Assembly (NCBI GenBank): GCA_038233215.1
Contig: JBBSML010000001.1
Coordinates: 62,001 to 126,000 of the forward strand
Length of the DNA: 64,000 nt
Direction of reading: 5' to 3'
Origin: JACDBZ01 sp038233215
Lineage (GTDB): Bacteria; Chloroflexota; Limnocylindria; QHBO01
Positions 25,013 through 33,055 of this stretch are shown piece after piece; positions within the stretch are counted from its first letter, which is position 1; each line of letters opens with the position of its first letter. A model generated the notes under the pieces. The model had not been told where the DNA came from, did no database searches, and was given only the letters and a program-made list of their open reading frames with translations. Both the position numbers and the translations under genes were made by a program.

Positions 25013-26752
25013 TCAGTGGACTGCCTCGCCGATGGCCGCAATTCGTTCAATCGCCCCACCGGATCCGGTGGCCAGCAGGATCCTCCCGGAGGCTTGGTCG
25101 GTAAACAACGCCTCGACGGCTGGAAGCGTGTCGATCTCGGCCGAAGACTTGTCGTCGCGAATTCGGACGATGCGCGGAAAGCGCATGGCGAACCCGGATC
25201 GATGACGCGACGAACGCATGATCCGGTCGAACGCGATCTCGACCACCACCTCCGGGACGACAGTCCGGTACCGCCCGAAGTCCTGAAGGGTCATGCCGTG
25301 GAAGCGCTCGGTCATCTCGGCGATCTCGGCATCGGTCAGGCCGGTGTAGGCCTTGCCGATGGTGAGCAGTCGCGAGTCCGGCTCATCACTCTCGCGCACG
25401 GCGAAGGTGTAGTCGGACAGAACGCGACGGCGCTTGCCGTGTCCCCACTCGACGCCGACCACCACGCAATCGAGGGTGGCAAGCGCCTTCTTGAGCTTCA
25501 GCCATCCAAGCCCGCGGCGACCAGGCTGGTACGTGGACTCGGGGTCCTTGATCATCAGCCCCTCGTTGTGGCGCTCACGCGCGTCGTCGAAGTGACGGTC
25601 CACCTCCTTGGCCGACGCGGCCGTCGCAAGGTGCGACAGGAGCATTCGCTCGCTGGTTCGGTCCGCCAACGCGAGGGCTTCCAGCTGTCCCCGACGTTCG
25701 CGTAACGCCGTCTCGAGCAGATCATCCCCGCGCAGGTGAAGCAGGTCGAAGGCAACGAGCACCACGGGCACCTCCGCGAGGAGCTCTGCCGATGGCCGGA
25801 CTCGACCGAGCCGAGTCTGGAGCGAGGCGAAGTCGAGCACGGATCCCTGGCGCCACGGCACCAGCTCCCCGTCTATCACCAGTGGGGCATCAGTCTGAAG
25901 CGTGGTGGCGGCCTCGGCGATCTCAGGGAAGGAGCGCGTGACGTCGTTCAGATCGCGGCTGAAGAGGCTGACAGTGCCCTCGGCGTGCACATGCAGCTGC
26001 GCACGAATGCCGTCGTACTTGTCTTCGATCCATGCCTCATCACCGACACGGCGCATCACCTCGGGGGCATCCGCGACCGGCGTGGCGAGCATGAAGCGAA
26101 TGGGTCGCCCGATGTGAAGAGCCGCTTCGGCCAAGCGACCATCGTGCGCCAACTGAGCCGCCTCGCCGATCTCGCCGGTCAGCATGTGAGCTCGTCGCAC
26201 GGCCGCCAGGTCCGCGTCGAATGCAGCAGCGACGGCCTCTTCCAGCAGCCCCTCGCGCAGGCCGATGCGCGTCTCGCGCGACAGGATTCTCCCGATGAAT
26301 CGCGCCTCATCCGAGGTTGCCCTGCCGAACAGGTTCTCCAGGAGGTCGATACGCTGCTCGCTGCCTTTGGCGGCCGCAATTGCCGTAAACGTGGCGGCGA
26401 CGTCGGCCACGGAAAGGCCGGCGCCGGGTCGATCGATCGCGGCCAGCAACTCGCCGGCCGCATCGCCGAAGTCGGAATGCCGCAGGTAGGCGGTGCGCGT
26501 CGCTTCTTGATCAGCACCGCTCGCCCGGGCCAGTGCCGCGCTCTGCTGAACCCAACCCATGCCCAGCTTGGCGGTCTGATCAGCGAGCGGACGACCGGCG
26601 AGAAAGGCGCAGGTCGAAGCGAGGTCCGCGGGCGAGAGGTCGCGGAGGTGAGCGGCGAGCAGGTCGCGCTTCGCGTTCTTGCTCCGCGTCCCGCCAACCG
26701 CCTCCGCAACGGCAGCGAAATCGGCGAATGGGCCGGAAAGGGATAGAGCCAT
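25013..26752 (-). CDS. lig: ATP-dependent DNA ligase (archaeal/LigB type)
   Basis: The 579-residue enzyme has an N-terminal DNA-binding domain (about 1-210), the adenylation domain and an OB-fold domain. The catalytic lysine is K245 in IEDKYDGIRAQ; motif III is VIDGELVPW, motif IV LVAFDLLHL and motif V EGLMIKDPES followed by WLKLKK. All residues missing from the two pseudo-ligases in this window are present here. It seals nicks in double-stranded DNA using ATP. Its domain order is that of archaeal Lig1-like enzymes and mycobacterial LigB rather than LigD, and it could serve as the ligase for Ku-dependent repair (inference). Confidence 0.95.
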   Translation of the reverse strand: MALSLSGPFADFAAVAEAVGGTRSKNAKRDLLAAHLRDLSPADLASTCAFLAGRPLADQTAKLGMGWVQQSAALARASGADQEATRTAYLRHSDFGDAAGELLAAIDRPGAGLSVADVAATFTAIAAAKGSEQRIDLLENLFGRATSDEARFIGRILSRETRIGLREGLLEEAVAAAFDADLAAVRRAHMLTGEIGEAAQLAHDGRLAEAALHIGRPIRFMLATPVADAPEVMRRVGDEAWIEDKYDGIRAQLHVHAEGTVSLFSRDLNDVTRSFPEIAEAATTLQTDAPLVIDGELVPWRQGSVLDFASLQTRLGRVRPSAELLAEVPVVLVAFDLLHLRGDDLLETALRERRGQLEALALADRTSERMLLSHLATAASAKEVDRHFDDARERHNEGLMIKDPESTYQPGRRGLGWLKLKKALATLDCVVVGVEWGHGKRRRVLSDYTFAVRESDEPDSRLLTIGKAYTGLTDAEIAEMTERFHGMTLQDFGRYRTVVPEVVVEIAFDRIMRSSRHRSGFAMRFPRIVRIRDDKSSAEIDTLPAVEALFTDQASGRILLATGSGGAIERIAAIGEAVH

Positions 26753-26761
26753 GCCGGATCG

Positions 26762-26767
26762 AGTCTA
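26762..26767 (-). promoter_or_regulatory. -10 element (TAGACT) of the DNA ligase gene
   Basis: Minus-strand TAGACT, 9 bases from the ATG at 26752, giving a leader of at most a few bases. Confidence 0.4.
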
Positions 26768-26868
26768 GGCGCCGGCGCCGGCAGGGCGTAGGATCGCGAC
26801 GGGCCGACAGGGCATCGACTCGCAGCCACAGGCTTGATTTCGGGCCACGAACCGCGCAGGCTACCGAC

Positions 26869-27474
26869 ATGGTCTTCCCGTGGCAGAGGCGCAATGTGCC
26901 ACCCGAGCTCGCCGAGCGCGTGCCGCCGGGCCAGGTGCTCACCGAGAAATTCCCCGTCCTCCATTTCGGCCGGGTGCCCGATTACGGCGACCTGTCCGGA
27001 TGGGACTTCCGGGTCTGGGGCGAGGTCGAGGAACCATTCACCCTGCGCTGGTCCGAGGTGCGCGCGTTACCGGTCGCGGAGGAAACCCTGGACGTGCACT
27101 GCGTCACGCGCTGGTCGAAGCTCGACACCCATTGGGAAGGGGTGCTCTTCACCCACATCGCCGAGGTCGCGCGCGTCACGCCGACGGCCCAATTCGTAAT
27201 TCTTCACGCCGAGGGCGGGTACACGACCAACGTGCCGCTGGCCACCGCCATGCAGCCAAACGCGCTCCTCGCGTGGCGGTACGACGGGCGGCCGCTCGCT
27301 CCCGAGCACGGCTATCCCCTGCGCGCGGTCATTCCGGGACCCTACTTTTGGAAGAGCGCGAAGTGGCTGCGCGGCGTCGAGTTCAGCGCCGGGGACCGGC
27401 CGGGCTTCTGGGAACGCAACGGCTACCACAATGAAGCCGACCCGTGGAAGGAGGAGCGCTACTCGCGCGGCTGA
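26869..27474 (+). CDS. Sulfite-oxidase-like molybdopterin-binding protein (YuiH type)
   Basis: The 201-residue protein is a single oxidoreductase molybdopterin-binding domain. The conserved cysteine that ligates molybdenum is in LDVHCVTRWSKLD, and the pattern TEKFPVLHFGRVPDYGDLSG at the N-terminus is typical of the cytoplasmic YuiH branch of the sulfite oxidase family. No dimerisation domain or signal peptide is seen. The physiological substrate of this branch is not established. The stop overlaps the end of the convergent KGG gene by 16 bases. Confidence 0.9.
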   Translation: MVFPWQRRNVPPELAERVPPGQVLTEKFPVLHFGRVPDYGDLSGWDFRVWGEVEEPFTLRWSEVRALPVAEETLDVHCVTRWSKLDTHWEGVLFTHIAEVARVTPTAQFVILHAEGGYTTNVPLATAMQPNALLAWRYDGRPLAPEHGYPLRAVIPGPYFWKSAKWLRGVEFSAGDRPGFWERNGYHNEADPWKEERYSRG

Positions 27475-27725
27475 TCCGGGTCGAGGCTCTTGGCACGTGC
27501 GATGAGCTCGGCGACTCGTCGGCCGCCTTTGCGACCAATCTCGCGGAAATGCTCGTTCGAGTACCGCTCGCTGACGGCCTTCCCGCCCTTGGCTCCGATC
27601 TCCTGAAAGAACTCGGCCCCGTACCGGGCCCGCGTGGTCTTTCCACCCTTGCGGCCCGCCTCGCGGACGCTCATGTTTCCCTCGTCGGTGGTGCCGGTCT
27701 GGTCGGTGCTGCGGCGCTCTGCCAT
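27459..27725 (-). CDS. KGG-repeat stress protein (plant Em/LEA-like, GsiB type)
   Basis: The 88-residue hydrophilic protein contains three KGG-containing units spaced exactly 20 residues apart (KGG at 26-28, 46-48 and 66-68), with the pattern G-R/A-KGG-x3-x-R-Y-x2-E-x-F-x-E-I-G. This is the hallmark of KGG/Em-like proteins such as Bacillus GsiB, induced by starvation, heat and desiccation. The first unit has lost the aromatic-rich lead-in. A perfect ribosome site (AGGAGGT) precedes the ATG at 27725, one of the strongest in the window, which suggests high expression when transcribed. Confidence 0.88.
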   Translation of the reverse strand: MAERRSTDQTGTTDEGNMSVREAGRKGGKTTRARYGAEFFQEIGAKGGKAVSERYSNEHFREIGRKGGRRVAELIARAKSLDPDQPRE

Positions 27726-27832
27726 CTGGCACCTCCTTTGTCTCTGGGGCCTGGCTATCGGTGTGCGGTCCTCATGAAGCAAGTTGCATACCGACCGACC
27801 AACCGCTGAGCGATTCGACGATGACGACCGAC

Positions 27833-27838
27833 TAGAAT
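27833..27838 (+). promoter_or_regulatory. -10 element (TAGAAT) before the small membrane gene
   Basis: TAGAAT, 9 bases before the ATG at 27848; short or absent leader. Confidence 0.35.
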
Positions 27839-27847
27839 GGCGCGCCG

Positions 27848-28159
27848 ATGCATCCGCTCCTGCGCAACGTCGTGATTGGAATCGTGGGTCTGATCATCGC
27901 AAGCGCCCTGTCCGCCCTCGCCCTGCTGGGACGCGACTCCGACCTGTCGGTCCTCGCGCTGCTGGCCGCCGGCCTGCTCGGCGCCCTCATCGGCCTGTTT
28001 CTCTACAGCCAGGGCTGGACCTGGGGCAGCCGGGCCGCGCGACGTCGGCTGCACGGTCAGGCGGTGCTGATCGCTTTCGGCGGCGGGCTGATGATCCTGG
28101 TCGCGGCCGTGGCGATCGGCGGGCTGCTGATCCTGGTCCTGCTCTTCTTCGTCGGCTGA
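27848..28159 (+). CDS. Small membrane protein, three helices
   Basis: The 103-residue protein has three hydrophobic segments (about 6-28, 34-52 and 74-101) with a basic loop between the second and third (WTWGSRAARRRLHGQ). The positive loop should face the cytoplasm. No family is recognised. It stands alone between the KGG stress gene, from which it diverges, and tRNA-Glu. Confidence 0.6.
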   Translation: MHPLLRNVVIGIVGLIIASALSALALLGRDSDLSVLALLAAGLLGALIGLFLYSQGWTWGSRAARRRLHGQAVLIAFGGGLMILVAAVAIGGLLILVLLFFVG

Positions 28160-28296
28160 CTGAGTCCCCACGCTGCAAGGGTGACACCCTCGCCTGAAGC
28201 GCGGCCACGAACAGTCGGAACCATCAGCTCGTAGTTGCGTGCGCCTCGGCGCTGACGGATTCATCGCGAGCGGCTCGCGACCTCTTCCTCGGCCGC

Positions 28297-28305
28297 TGCT
28301 ACGAT
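28297..28305 (+). promoter_or_regulatory. Extended -10 (TGCTACGAT) for tRNA-Glu
   Basis: The TGC-TACGAT element lies 22 bases before the tRNA 5' end, leaving room for a start near 28312 and a short 5' leader. The same nonamer occurs before thioredoxin at 32005-32013. Confidence 0.45.
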
Positions 28306-28327
28306 TAATGGCTCCGGCCACATCGGC

Positions 28328-28404
28328 GCCCCCATCGTCTAGAGGCCTAGGACGCCACCCTTTCAAGGTGGAGATCAGGGGTTCGAATCCCCTTGGGGGC
28401 ACCA
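28328..28404 (+). tRNA. tRNA-Glu (anticodon TTC)
   Basis: The acceptor stem GCCCCCA pairs with TGGGGGC. The D arm, the anticodon stem CCACC/GGTGG with loop CTTTCAA (anticodon TTC) and the T arm GGGGTTCGAATCCCC all fold. Discriminator A and an encoded CCA end at 28404. It is the only tRNA in this region and has its own candidate promoter. Confidence 0.97.
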
Positions 28405-28588
28405 GTCCGCGCGCTCCTGGCCCAAGACGTGAATTCGGCAGCCGCTGCTCCGGCGGCGAGGGCTAGTCCACCGCTGCACGGCACGGTGTAGGCGAACACT
28501 GAGAAGCACTGCGGCGGAATGGGGTCGACTCCGTTGGCGGGAACGTGGAGAACGACCAATCACCGCTCATCTCACCGTGCTGCCGAAC

Positions 28589-28768
28589 TCAGATGTGGTT
28601 GATCTCCACGCGGTCGCCGCAGTTGCGGCAGTAAAGCAGCGACAGCTTCGGGTCGTCTGGCATCGGGCGCCAGGCGTGGACGTCGGCTTCGGTGATCTGC
28701 TCGCCGCAGCGCGGACATTCGTGGCCGAGCTCGAGCCACTGATCGCGCGGGACGTTCTGGCGGCCCAC
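28589..28768 (-). CDS. Small zinc-ribbon protein
   Basis: The 59-residue protein has two Cys-x-x-Cys knuckles, CPRCGEQ near residue 18 and CRNCGDR near residue 47, separated by about 26 residues, the usual layout of a rubredoxin-like zinc ribbon. The start is GTG at 28768, overlapping the TAG stop of the upstream gene by one base, so translation is coupled. The role is unknown. It may assist the 149-residue partner protein or bind nucleic acid. Confidence 0.65.
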   Translation of the reverse strand: MGRQNVPRDQWLELGHECPRCGEQITEADVHAWRPMPDDPKLSLLYCRNCGDRVEINHI

Positions 28769-29217
28769 TAGCGGCCCTTGACCGGTGGCGGGGGCTCCCA
28801 CCCGGGCTTCGGGCCGGAGAACGCCTGGGCTTCCCCGCCTGACGCATCGGCGGCGACGATGGCCGCTCGCGTTTCCTCGGCCTTGGGCGAAGGGGCCAGC
28901 AGGGGGTACGACATCGCGTCGTAGCCGGGCCAACGTCCGACATCGCCGTCCCGAATCATGACCTGGACCTTGCTGAATGCGCCGGTCACATCGCGGACGG
29001 ATCGGTCCATGACCTGGAGATCTCGTCCGGTCACCTGCTGCAGCGCGGCCGGCAGGGTCTCGACCAGGTAGCCGGGATCGGGGTGCTCGGCCAGCGCCAG
29101 CTCGAGGGCCGCGATGACATCCTCATCGCGCAGGTCGCGCGGCATGGGACGGCTGATATAGGTCATTCGCGGATCGCGGCTTGGCCCTCGGAACGTTCGG
29201 ACGAGCGACTTGATCAT
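28768..29217 (-). CDS. Hypothetical protein, 149 residues
   Basis: The protein begins MIKSLVRTF with a basic N-terminus. It has a helical central part (VIAALELALAEHPDPGYLVE, AALQQVTGRDLQVMDRSVRD) and ends in a Pro-rich tail (GPKPGWEPPPPVKGR). I recognise no family. TACAAT on the minus strand (29228-29233) lies 10 bases before the ATG. It is coupled to the zinc-ribbon gene and divergent from galU. Confidence 0.55.
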   Translation of the reverse strand: MIKSLVRTFRGPSRDPRMTYISRPMPRDLRDEDVIAALELALAEHPDPGYLVETLPAALQQVTGRDLQVMDRSVRDVTGAFSKVQVMIRDGDVGRWPGYDAMSYPLLAPSPKAEETRAAIVAADASGGEAQAFSGPKPGWEPPPPVKGR

Positions 29218-29227
29218 CGGCGGCGCG

Positions 29228-29233
29228 ATTGTA
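29228..29233 (-). promoter_or_regulatory. -10 element (TACAAT) of the hypothetical/zinc-ribbon pair
   Basis: Minus-strand TACAAT, 10 bases before the ATG at 29217. It faces away from the galU promoter in the same divergent gap. Confidence 0.35.
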
Positions 29234-29274
29234 CCGTCCCGGGTCACCGCAGGGTCCGTGCACCCACGAATCGC

Positions 29275-29280
29275 TATACT
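29275..29280 (+). promoter_or_regulatory. -10 element (TATACT) upstream of galU
   Basis: TATACT is the most AT-rich hexamer in the galU-side gap, about 100 bases before the start codon. A leader of about 90 bases would follow; no riboswitch is recognised in it. Confidence 0.35.
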
Positions 29281-29379
29281 TGCGTCCCCGAACAGCCCGA
29301 TCCGCAGCCGCGCGCGTCCGACTCTCGCCGACGCTGCCGCACCGGCATTCGATCCGCAGTGAGGAGTATCTCGATCATC

Positions 29380-30252
29380 GTGCGCGTCCGAAAGGCCGTC
29401 CTGCCCGCAGCGGGGTTCGGCACCCGCTTCCTCCCCGCCACCAAGGCGATTCCCAAGGAGATGATGCCGCTCGTCGATCGGCCGATCATCCAGTACGCGG
29501 TGGAAGAGGCAGCTGCCGCGGGGATCGACCAGATCGTCATCGTGATCGCCACCGGGCGCAGCGCCATCGAGGACCATTTCGACTCCAACCAGTCGCTCGA
29601 GCGCTGGCTCGAGGACCGTGGCGACATCGAGATGTTGCGCACCATTCGGCGCATCAGCGAATTTGGCACGGTCGCATTCGTCCATCAGCGCGAGCAGCTC
29701 GGCCTGGGCCATGCCGTCCTGATGGCGAAGGATCTTGTCGGTGAGGAGCCGTTTGCCGTGCTCCTCTCCGACGACGTCATGCTGAACCCCGGTGGTGAGC
29801 CGGTGATGAAGCAGCTCATCGATGCCCATCTCGCGCATCGAGGATCGGTCGTGGCCGTTCAGCGCGTGGCTCGCGAGGAAGTCAGCCGCTACGGCATCCT
29901 GGAGCCGCTGCGCGAGGAAGGCAGAGTGGTTGAGATCCGCAACCTGGTCGAGAAGCCGTCGATCGACGATGCCCCATCCGACCTCGCGGTCCTCGGCCGT
30001 TACGTCCTGACGCCAAAGATCTTCGACGTGCTCGAGCAGACCAAACGTGGCGCCGGCGGCGAGATTCAACTGACCGATGCGATTCGCGGCCTCATCCAGG
30101 AGCAGCCGGTCTTCGGCTACCAGTTCGAGGGCACCCGGCACGATGCCGGCACCCGGCTCGGGTGGCTGAAGGCGAACGTCGCCGTCGGTCTCGAATCGGA
30201 TGACGCTGACGAGTTCCGCTCCTACATCCGCGGCCTCGACCTGCGAGACTGA
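29380..30252 (+). CDS. galU: UTP--glucose-1-phosphate uridylyltransferase
   Basis: The 290-residue enzyme makes UDP-glucose from UTP and glucose 1-phosphate. The nucleotide-binding loop is AVLPAAGFGTRFLPATKAIP, followed by KEMMPLVDRP, the acidic site VLLSDDVML and RYGILEP. The GTG at 29380 is chosen because the motif starts four residues later and GAGGAG lies 13 bases upstream; another in-frame GTG at 29359 is possible. UDP-glucose feeds cell-wall glycans, galE (52394) and possibly the GpgS fusion at 45784. The PASTA kinase follows within 7-13 bases. Confidence 0.93.
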   Translation: MRVRKAVLPAAGFGTRFLPATKAIPKEMMPLVDRPIIQYAVEEAAAAGIDQIVIVIATGRSAIEDHFDSNQSLERWLEDRGDIEMLRTIRRISEFGTVAFVHQREQLGLGHAVLMAKDLVGEEPFAVLLSDDVMLNPGGEPVMKQLIDAHLAHRGSVVAVQRVAREEVSRYGILEPLREEGRVVEIRNLVEKPSIDDAPSDLAVLGRYVLTPKIFDVLEQTKRGAGGEIQLTDAIRGLIQEQPVFGYQFEGTRHDAGTRLGWLKANVAVGLESDDADEFRSYIRGLDLRD

Positions 30253-30259
30253 CCACGAC

Positions 30260-31969
30260 GTGGAGATGATCGGCAGGCTGATCAGCGGCCGCTACCGCCT
30301 CATCGCCCCGCTCGGGGAGGGCGGCATGGCCACGATCTGGCGCGCCGTCGACGAGCAGCTCGACCGCGAGGTCGCCGTCAAACTCCTGCGCCCACAGTTC
30401 AGCGCCGATGCCGGCTTCGCGGCCCGGTTCAAGCAGGAGGCGCGCTCGGCCGGCGGCCTCTCTCACCCGAACATCGTCAGCGTCTACGACTACGGGACCG
30501 ACGGGGCCGATGGCGACCAGTACATCGTCATGGAGCTCATCGAGGGCAGCGACCTGTCGGCCGTGCTCCATGATCGCGGCGCCCTCTCGGTCGACGATTC
30601 GGTGCGCATCGCGATCGGGGTGGCCGGCGCACTCGAGGTCGCCCACCGCAAGGGCATCGTCCACCGCGATGTCAAGCCCGGCAACATCCTGATCACCGAT
30701 GCTGGCGACGTGAAGGTCACCGACTTCGGCATCGCCCGCGCCGTGGCCGAGGCGTCCATGACCGTCACGGGTACGACACTCGGATCGGTTCACTATTTCA
30801 GCCCGGAGCAGGCGCGCGGGGACGAGGTCACCGGCGCCTCCGACGTTTACGCGCTCGCCATCGTGCTGTTCGAAATGCTGACCGGCAGGCGTCCGTTCGA
30901 GGCCGACTCGGCGGCGGCGGTGGCCCTCAAGCGGCTCACCGAGGATGCGCCCAGTCCCTCGTCGATCGGTCATCCCGTGGCGCCCGGCCTGGAGGCGATC
31001 CTGATGCGCGCTCTCGCCCGGGAGCCGTCGGAACGGTTCCCGGATGCGGGGGCGTTCGCTGAGACGCTGCGAGTCTGGCGACGAGACCCTGACGCGCCTC
31101 ACGTGGTCGCCGCCGCCGGCGCGGCCGTTGCCACCACCCCACGCGCTGGAGAGCCGACGGTCTACATCCCGCCGCGTGTGACGCGCCCGGCCGACCGCCT
31201 CCCGGCCACGCCGCCCTCACGCCGTGTCGATCCCTACGAGCGCCAACGGGACGATGGCCAGCCGTGGTGGATCTGGCTGCTCGCCGTCCTGGGAATCGTC
31301 CTGCTCGGCGCCATCGGATTCCTGGCCGCTCAGCTCCTCGGTGGCGGGGACGTGACGCGGACCCCCGGTCCGTCGACCACACTCGTGATAGTGCCGGAAT
31401 GCGAGGGGGTGTCGCTGACGACGCTGCGCGGCCAGCTGATCGAGCTCGAGCTCGATCCGGAGGAGGACGCAGAGAACTCGGAGGAAGTCGATGAGGGCGA
31501 CGTCATCCGCTGCGAGCCTGAGAGCGGTGAGCAGGTCGCGGAGGGCAGCGCGCTGCGCGTCTTCGTCTCGAGCGGGGAAGAGGAGGTCCAGGTGCCGAGC
31601 CTGCGCGGACAGACCCAGGCACAAGCCGAGGCGACGCTGCGCGATTTCGACCTGACAGTCGGCGAGGTCGACGTTGAGCCGGACCCGGCCATCCCCGATG
31701 GATCGGTCATCACGAGCGATCCTCCGGCTGGCAACACCGTTGCCGTTCGAAGCCAGGTGAGCCTCGTCGTCAGCAGCGGCCCGACGCCCTCGCCGAGCCC
31801 ATCCCCAACGCCGGTCCCCACGCCCACGCCCACGCCCACGCCCACGCCAACCCCCTCGCCGACGCCCACGCCCACTCCTGCACAGACGCCTGTCCCCACC
31901 GCCGTACCCACGGTCGCGCCGACGCTGCCTCCGCCGCCTCCAACGTCCACGCCGCTGCCCTCCCCCTGA
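30260..31969 (+). CDS. PASTA-domain Ser/Thr protein kinase (PknB type)
   Basis: The protein has about 569 residues from GTG 30260 (or 567 from ATG 30266, which reads MIGRLISGRYRLI). The kinase domain (about 10-270) has GEGGMATIW, the VAVKLLR lysine, HRDVKPGNIL and DFGIARA, all intact. A cytoplasmic linker, one membrane helix (about 353-377), two extracellular PASTA domains (about 395-455 and 460-520) and a Pro/Thr/Ser tail follow. PASTA domains bind muropeptides, so the kinase probably reports on cell-wall state. Most relatives have three or four PASTA units; this one is short and has an unusual tail. Confidence 0.93.
   Translation: MEMIGRLISGRYRLIAPLGEGGMATIWRAVDEQLDREVAVKLLRPQFSADAGFAARFKQEARSAGGLSHPNIVSVYDYGTDGADGDQYIVMELIEGSDLSAVLHDRGALSVDDSVRIAIGVAGALEVAHRKGIVHRDVKPGNILITDAGDVKVTDFGIARAVAEASMTVTGTTLGSVHYFSPEQARGDEVTGASDVYALAIVLFEMLTGRRPFEADSAAAVALKRLTEDAPSPSSIGHPVAPGLEAILMRALAREPSERFPDAGAFAETLRVWRRDPDAPHVVAAAGAAVATTPRAGEPTVYIPPRVTRPADRLPATPPSRRVDPYERQRDDGQPWWIWLLAVLGIVLLGAIGFLAAQLLGGGDVTRTPGPSTTLVIVPECEGVSLTTLRGQLIELELDPEEDAENSEEVDEGDVIRCEPESGEQVAEGSALRVFVSSGEEEVQVPSLRGQTQAQAEATLRDFDLTVGEVDVEPDPAIPDGSVITSDPPAGNTVAVRSQVSLVVSSGPTPSPSPSPTPVPTPTPTPTPTPTPSPTPTPTPAQTPVPTAVPTVAPTLPPPPPTSTPLPSP
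31800..31880 (+). repeat. Tandem CCCACG hexamer repeats in kinase tail
   Basis: A run of CCCACG units with variants encodes alternating Pro and Thr in the extracellular tail of the kinase. It is a coding microsatellite, prone to slippage in whole hexamers, which would change tail length without frameshift. Confidence 0.75.
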
Positions 31970-32004
31970 GGGCATGGTCGAGCGCCTCCGGGCTGCCGCG
32001 CCGG

Positions 32005-32013
32005 TGCTACGAT
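32005..32013 (+). promoter_or_regulatory. Extended -10 (TGCTACGAT) of the thioredoxin gene
   Basis: It is identical to the element before tRNA-Glu. It lies 46 bases before the ATG, so the message has a leader of about 40 bases. Confidence 0.45.
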
Positions 32014-32059
32014 GTCAGCCGTCCCTTATCCCAAGCTTGTGAGGCTCGTTCGTTCAGTC

Positions 32060-32398
32060 ATGGCAACCACTGCCCCGATCTCGGTCGATGAATCGACCTT
32101 TGAGTCGGAGGTTCTTCACGCAGACAAGCCAGTCCTCGTCGATTTCTGGGCCCCTTGGTGCGGCCCGTGTCGACTCGTATCGCCCGTCGTCGAGAGCTTC
32201 GGCGACAAGCACGCCGGGACGATGGCCGTCGCGAAAGTCAATACCGACGAGAATCAGCAGCTCGCGATGCGCTACAGCATCTTCAGCATTCCGACGCTGA
32301 TCGTCTTCCAGAACGGTCGCGAAGCCGCACGCCTCGTCGGCTACATGCCCCAGGAGGTCATGGAGGAACGGCTCAGTCAGTTCATCGCCCCGCGCTGA
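32060..32398 (+). CDS. trx: Thioredoxin
   Basis: The 112-residue protein is a classical thioredoxin with active site WCGPC (C34, C37) and the cis-proline loop SIPTLIVF. It reduces protein disulfides in the cytoplasm and would supply Bcp (1216) and other peroxidases. The start at ATG 32060 gives the normal length. It stands between the PASTA kinase and the two-CW gene, with its own promoter. The reductase gene is not in the window. Confidence 0.96.
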   Translation: MATTAPISVDESTFESEVLHADKPVLVDFWAPWCGPCRLVSPVVESFGDKHAGTMAVAKVNTDENQQLAMRYSIFSIPTLIVFQNGREAARLVGYMPQEVMEERLSQFIAPR

Positions 32399-32460
32399 GC
32401 CGTGTAACCCGGCGCGGCGCGTTCAATCCCGCATGCATGCACCCGGTCCGGAGCAGCGGC

Positions 32461-32466
32461 TACACT
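32461..32466 (+). promoter_or_regulatory. -10 element (TACACT) of the two-CW gene
   Basis: TACACT lies 27 bases before the ATG at 32494; the resulting leader carries an AGGAGGG ribosome site at 32472-32478. Confidence 0.35.
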
Positions 32467-32493
32467 CGATGCAGGAGGGCCGCTCGAGCACAG

Positions 32494-33051
32494 ATGATCA
32501 TCAAGACGGAACGCCGTACCGGCGGGGAGCGCCGTGAGGCGAACGATCCATTCGCGCCGGATCGGCGCGGGGACGATCGGCGCACCATGTGCTGGGAGGT
32601 CGAGAACTGCGACCTCACCATCCGCTATCGATGCCCGGCGTTCATCCTGCGCCGTCCCTGCTGGGAACTCTGGGCGGTCGAAGGCATCGGTCCGGCTCGA
32701 GCCTGCTGTCACAACGACAAGGAGTGCGAGCCCGGCAGATGCGTGATCGCCGAGAAGCGATTTGCGGGAGCCCCGGAGCCGATGGCGGTCCACGTGGGGC
32801 GACGCGGCGTGCCGCTGGGCTATACGAAGCCGCGCCGCCATCACTGCCCGCACTTCTACCTGACCCACGGGTCCCAGGGGCGGGTCCCCATCCAAGCCCC
32901 GCAGCTCATGCGGACGCTCCTCAAGCAGGAGGGGACGGTGGCGCGTTGCGAACTGCGCGGCGGCGTCCACCTCGATTCGGGCTATGTCAACGACCTGTGC
33001 CTGACGGGGCAGTTCAACGACTGCGTCTTCTACGAGGACAACCTGGACTGA
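32494..33051 (+). CDS. Cysteine-rich two-CW-type protein
   Basis: The 185-residue protein opens with a charged Arg/Asp/Glu-rich stretch (TERRTGGERREAND) and then contains a dense cysteine cluster: CWEVENC, RCPAF, PCWELW, CCHNDKECEPGRC. The paired Cys-Trp (CWE) units fit the two-CW domain found in many signalling and sporulation-type proteins, probably a metal or iron-sulfur site. Further cysteines lie at HHCPHF, ARCEL, DLCL and DCVF, so at least a dozen are present. It ends 4 bases before folC and may be read with it. The biochemical role is not known. Confidence 0.7.
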   Translation: MIIKTERRTGGERREANDPFAPDRRGDDRRTMCWEVENCDLTIRYRCPAFILRRPCWELWAVEGIGPARACCHNDKECEPGRCVIAEKRFAGAPEPMAVHVGRRGVPLGYTKPRRHHCPHFYLTHGSQGRVPIQAPQLMRTLLKQEGTVARCELRGGVHLDSGYVNDLCLTGQFNDCVFYEDNLD

Positions 33052-33055
33052 CCGG

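Noticed and set aside
29083..29379. GalU start 99 codons upstream
   Set aside because: This region is antisense to the hypothetical gene at 28768-29217 and contains the galU promoter. The nucleotide-binding motif starts just after 29380.
31800..31880. Short tandem repeats considered as a CRISPR-like or regulatory array
   Set aside because: The units are contiguous hexamers in frame with the kinase tail, with no spacers.
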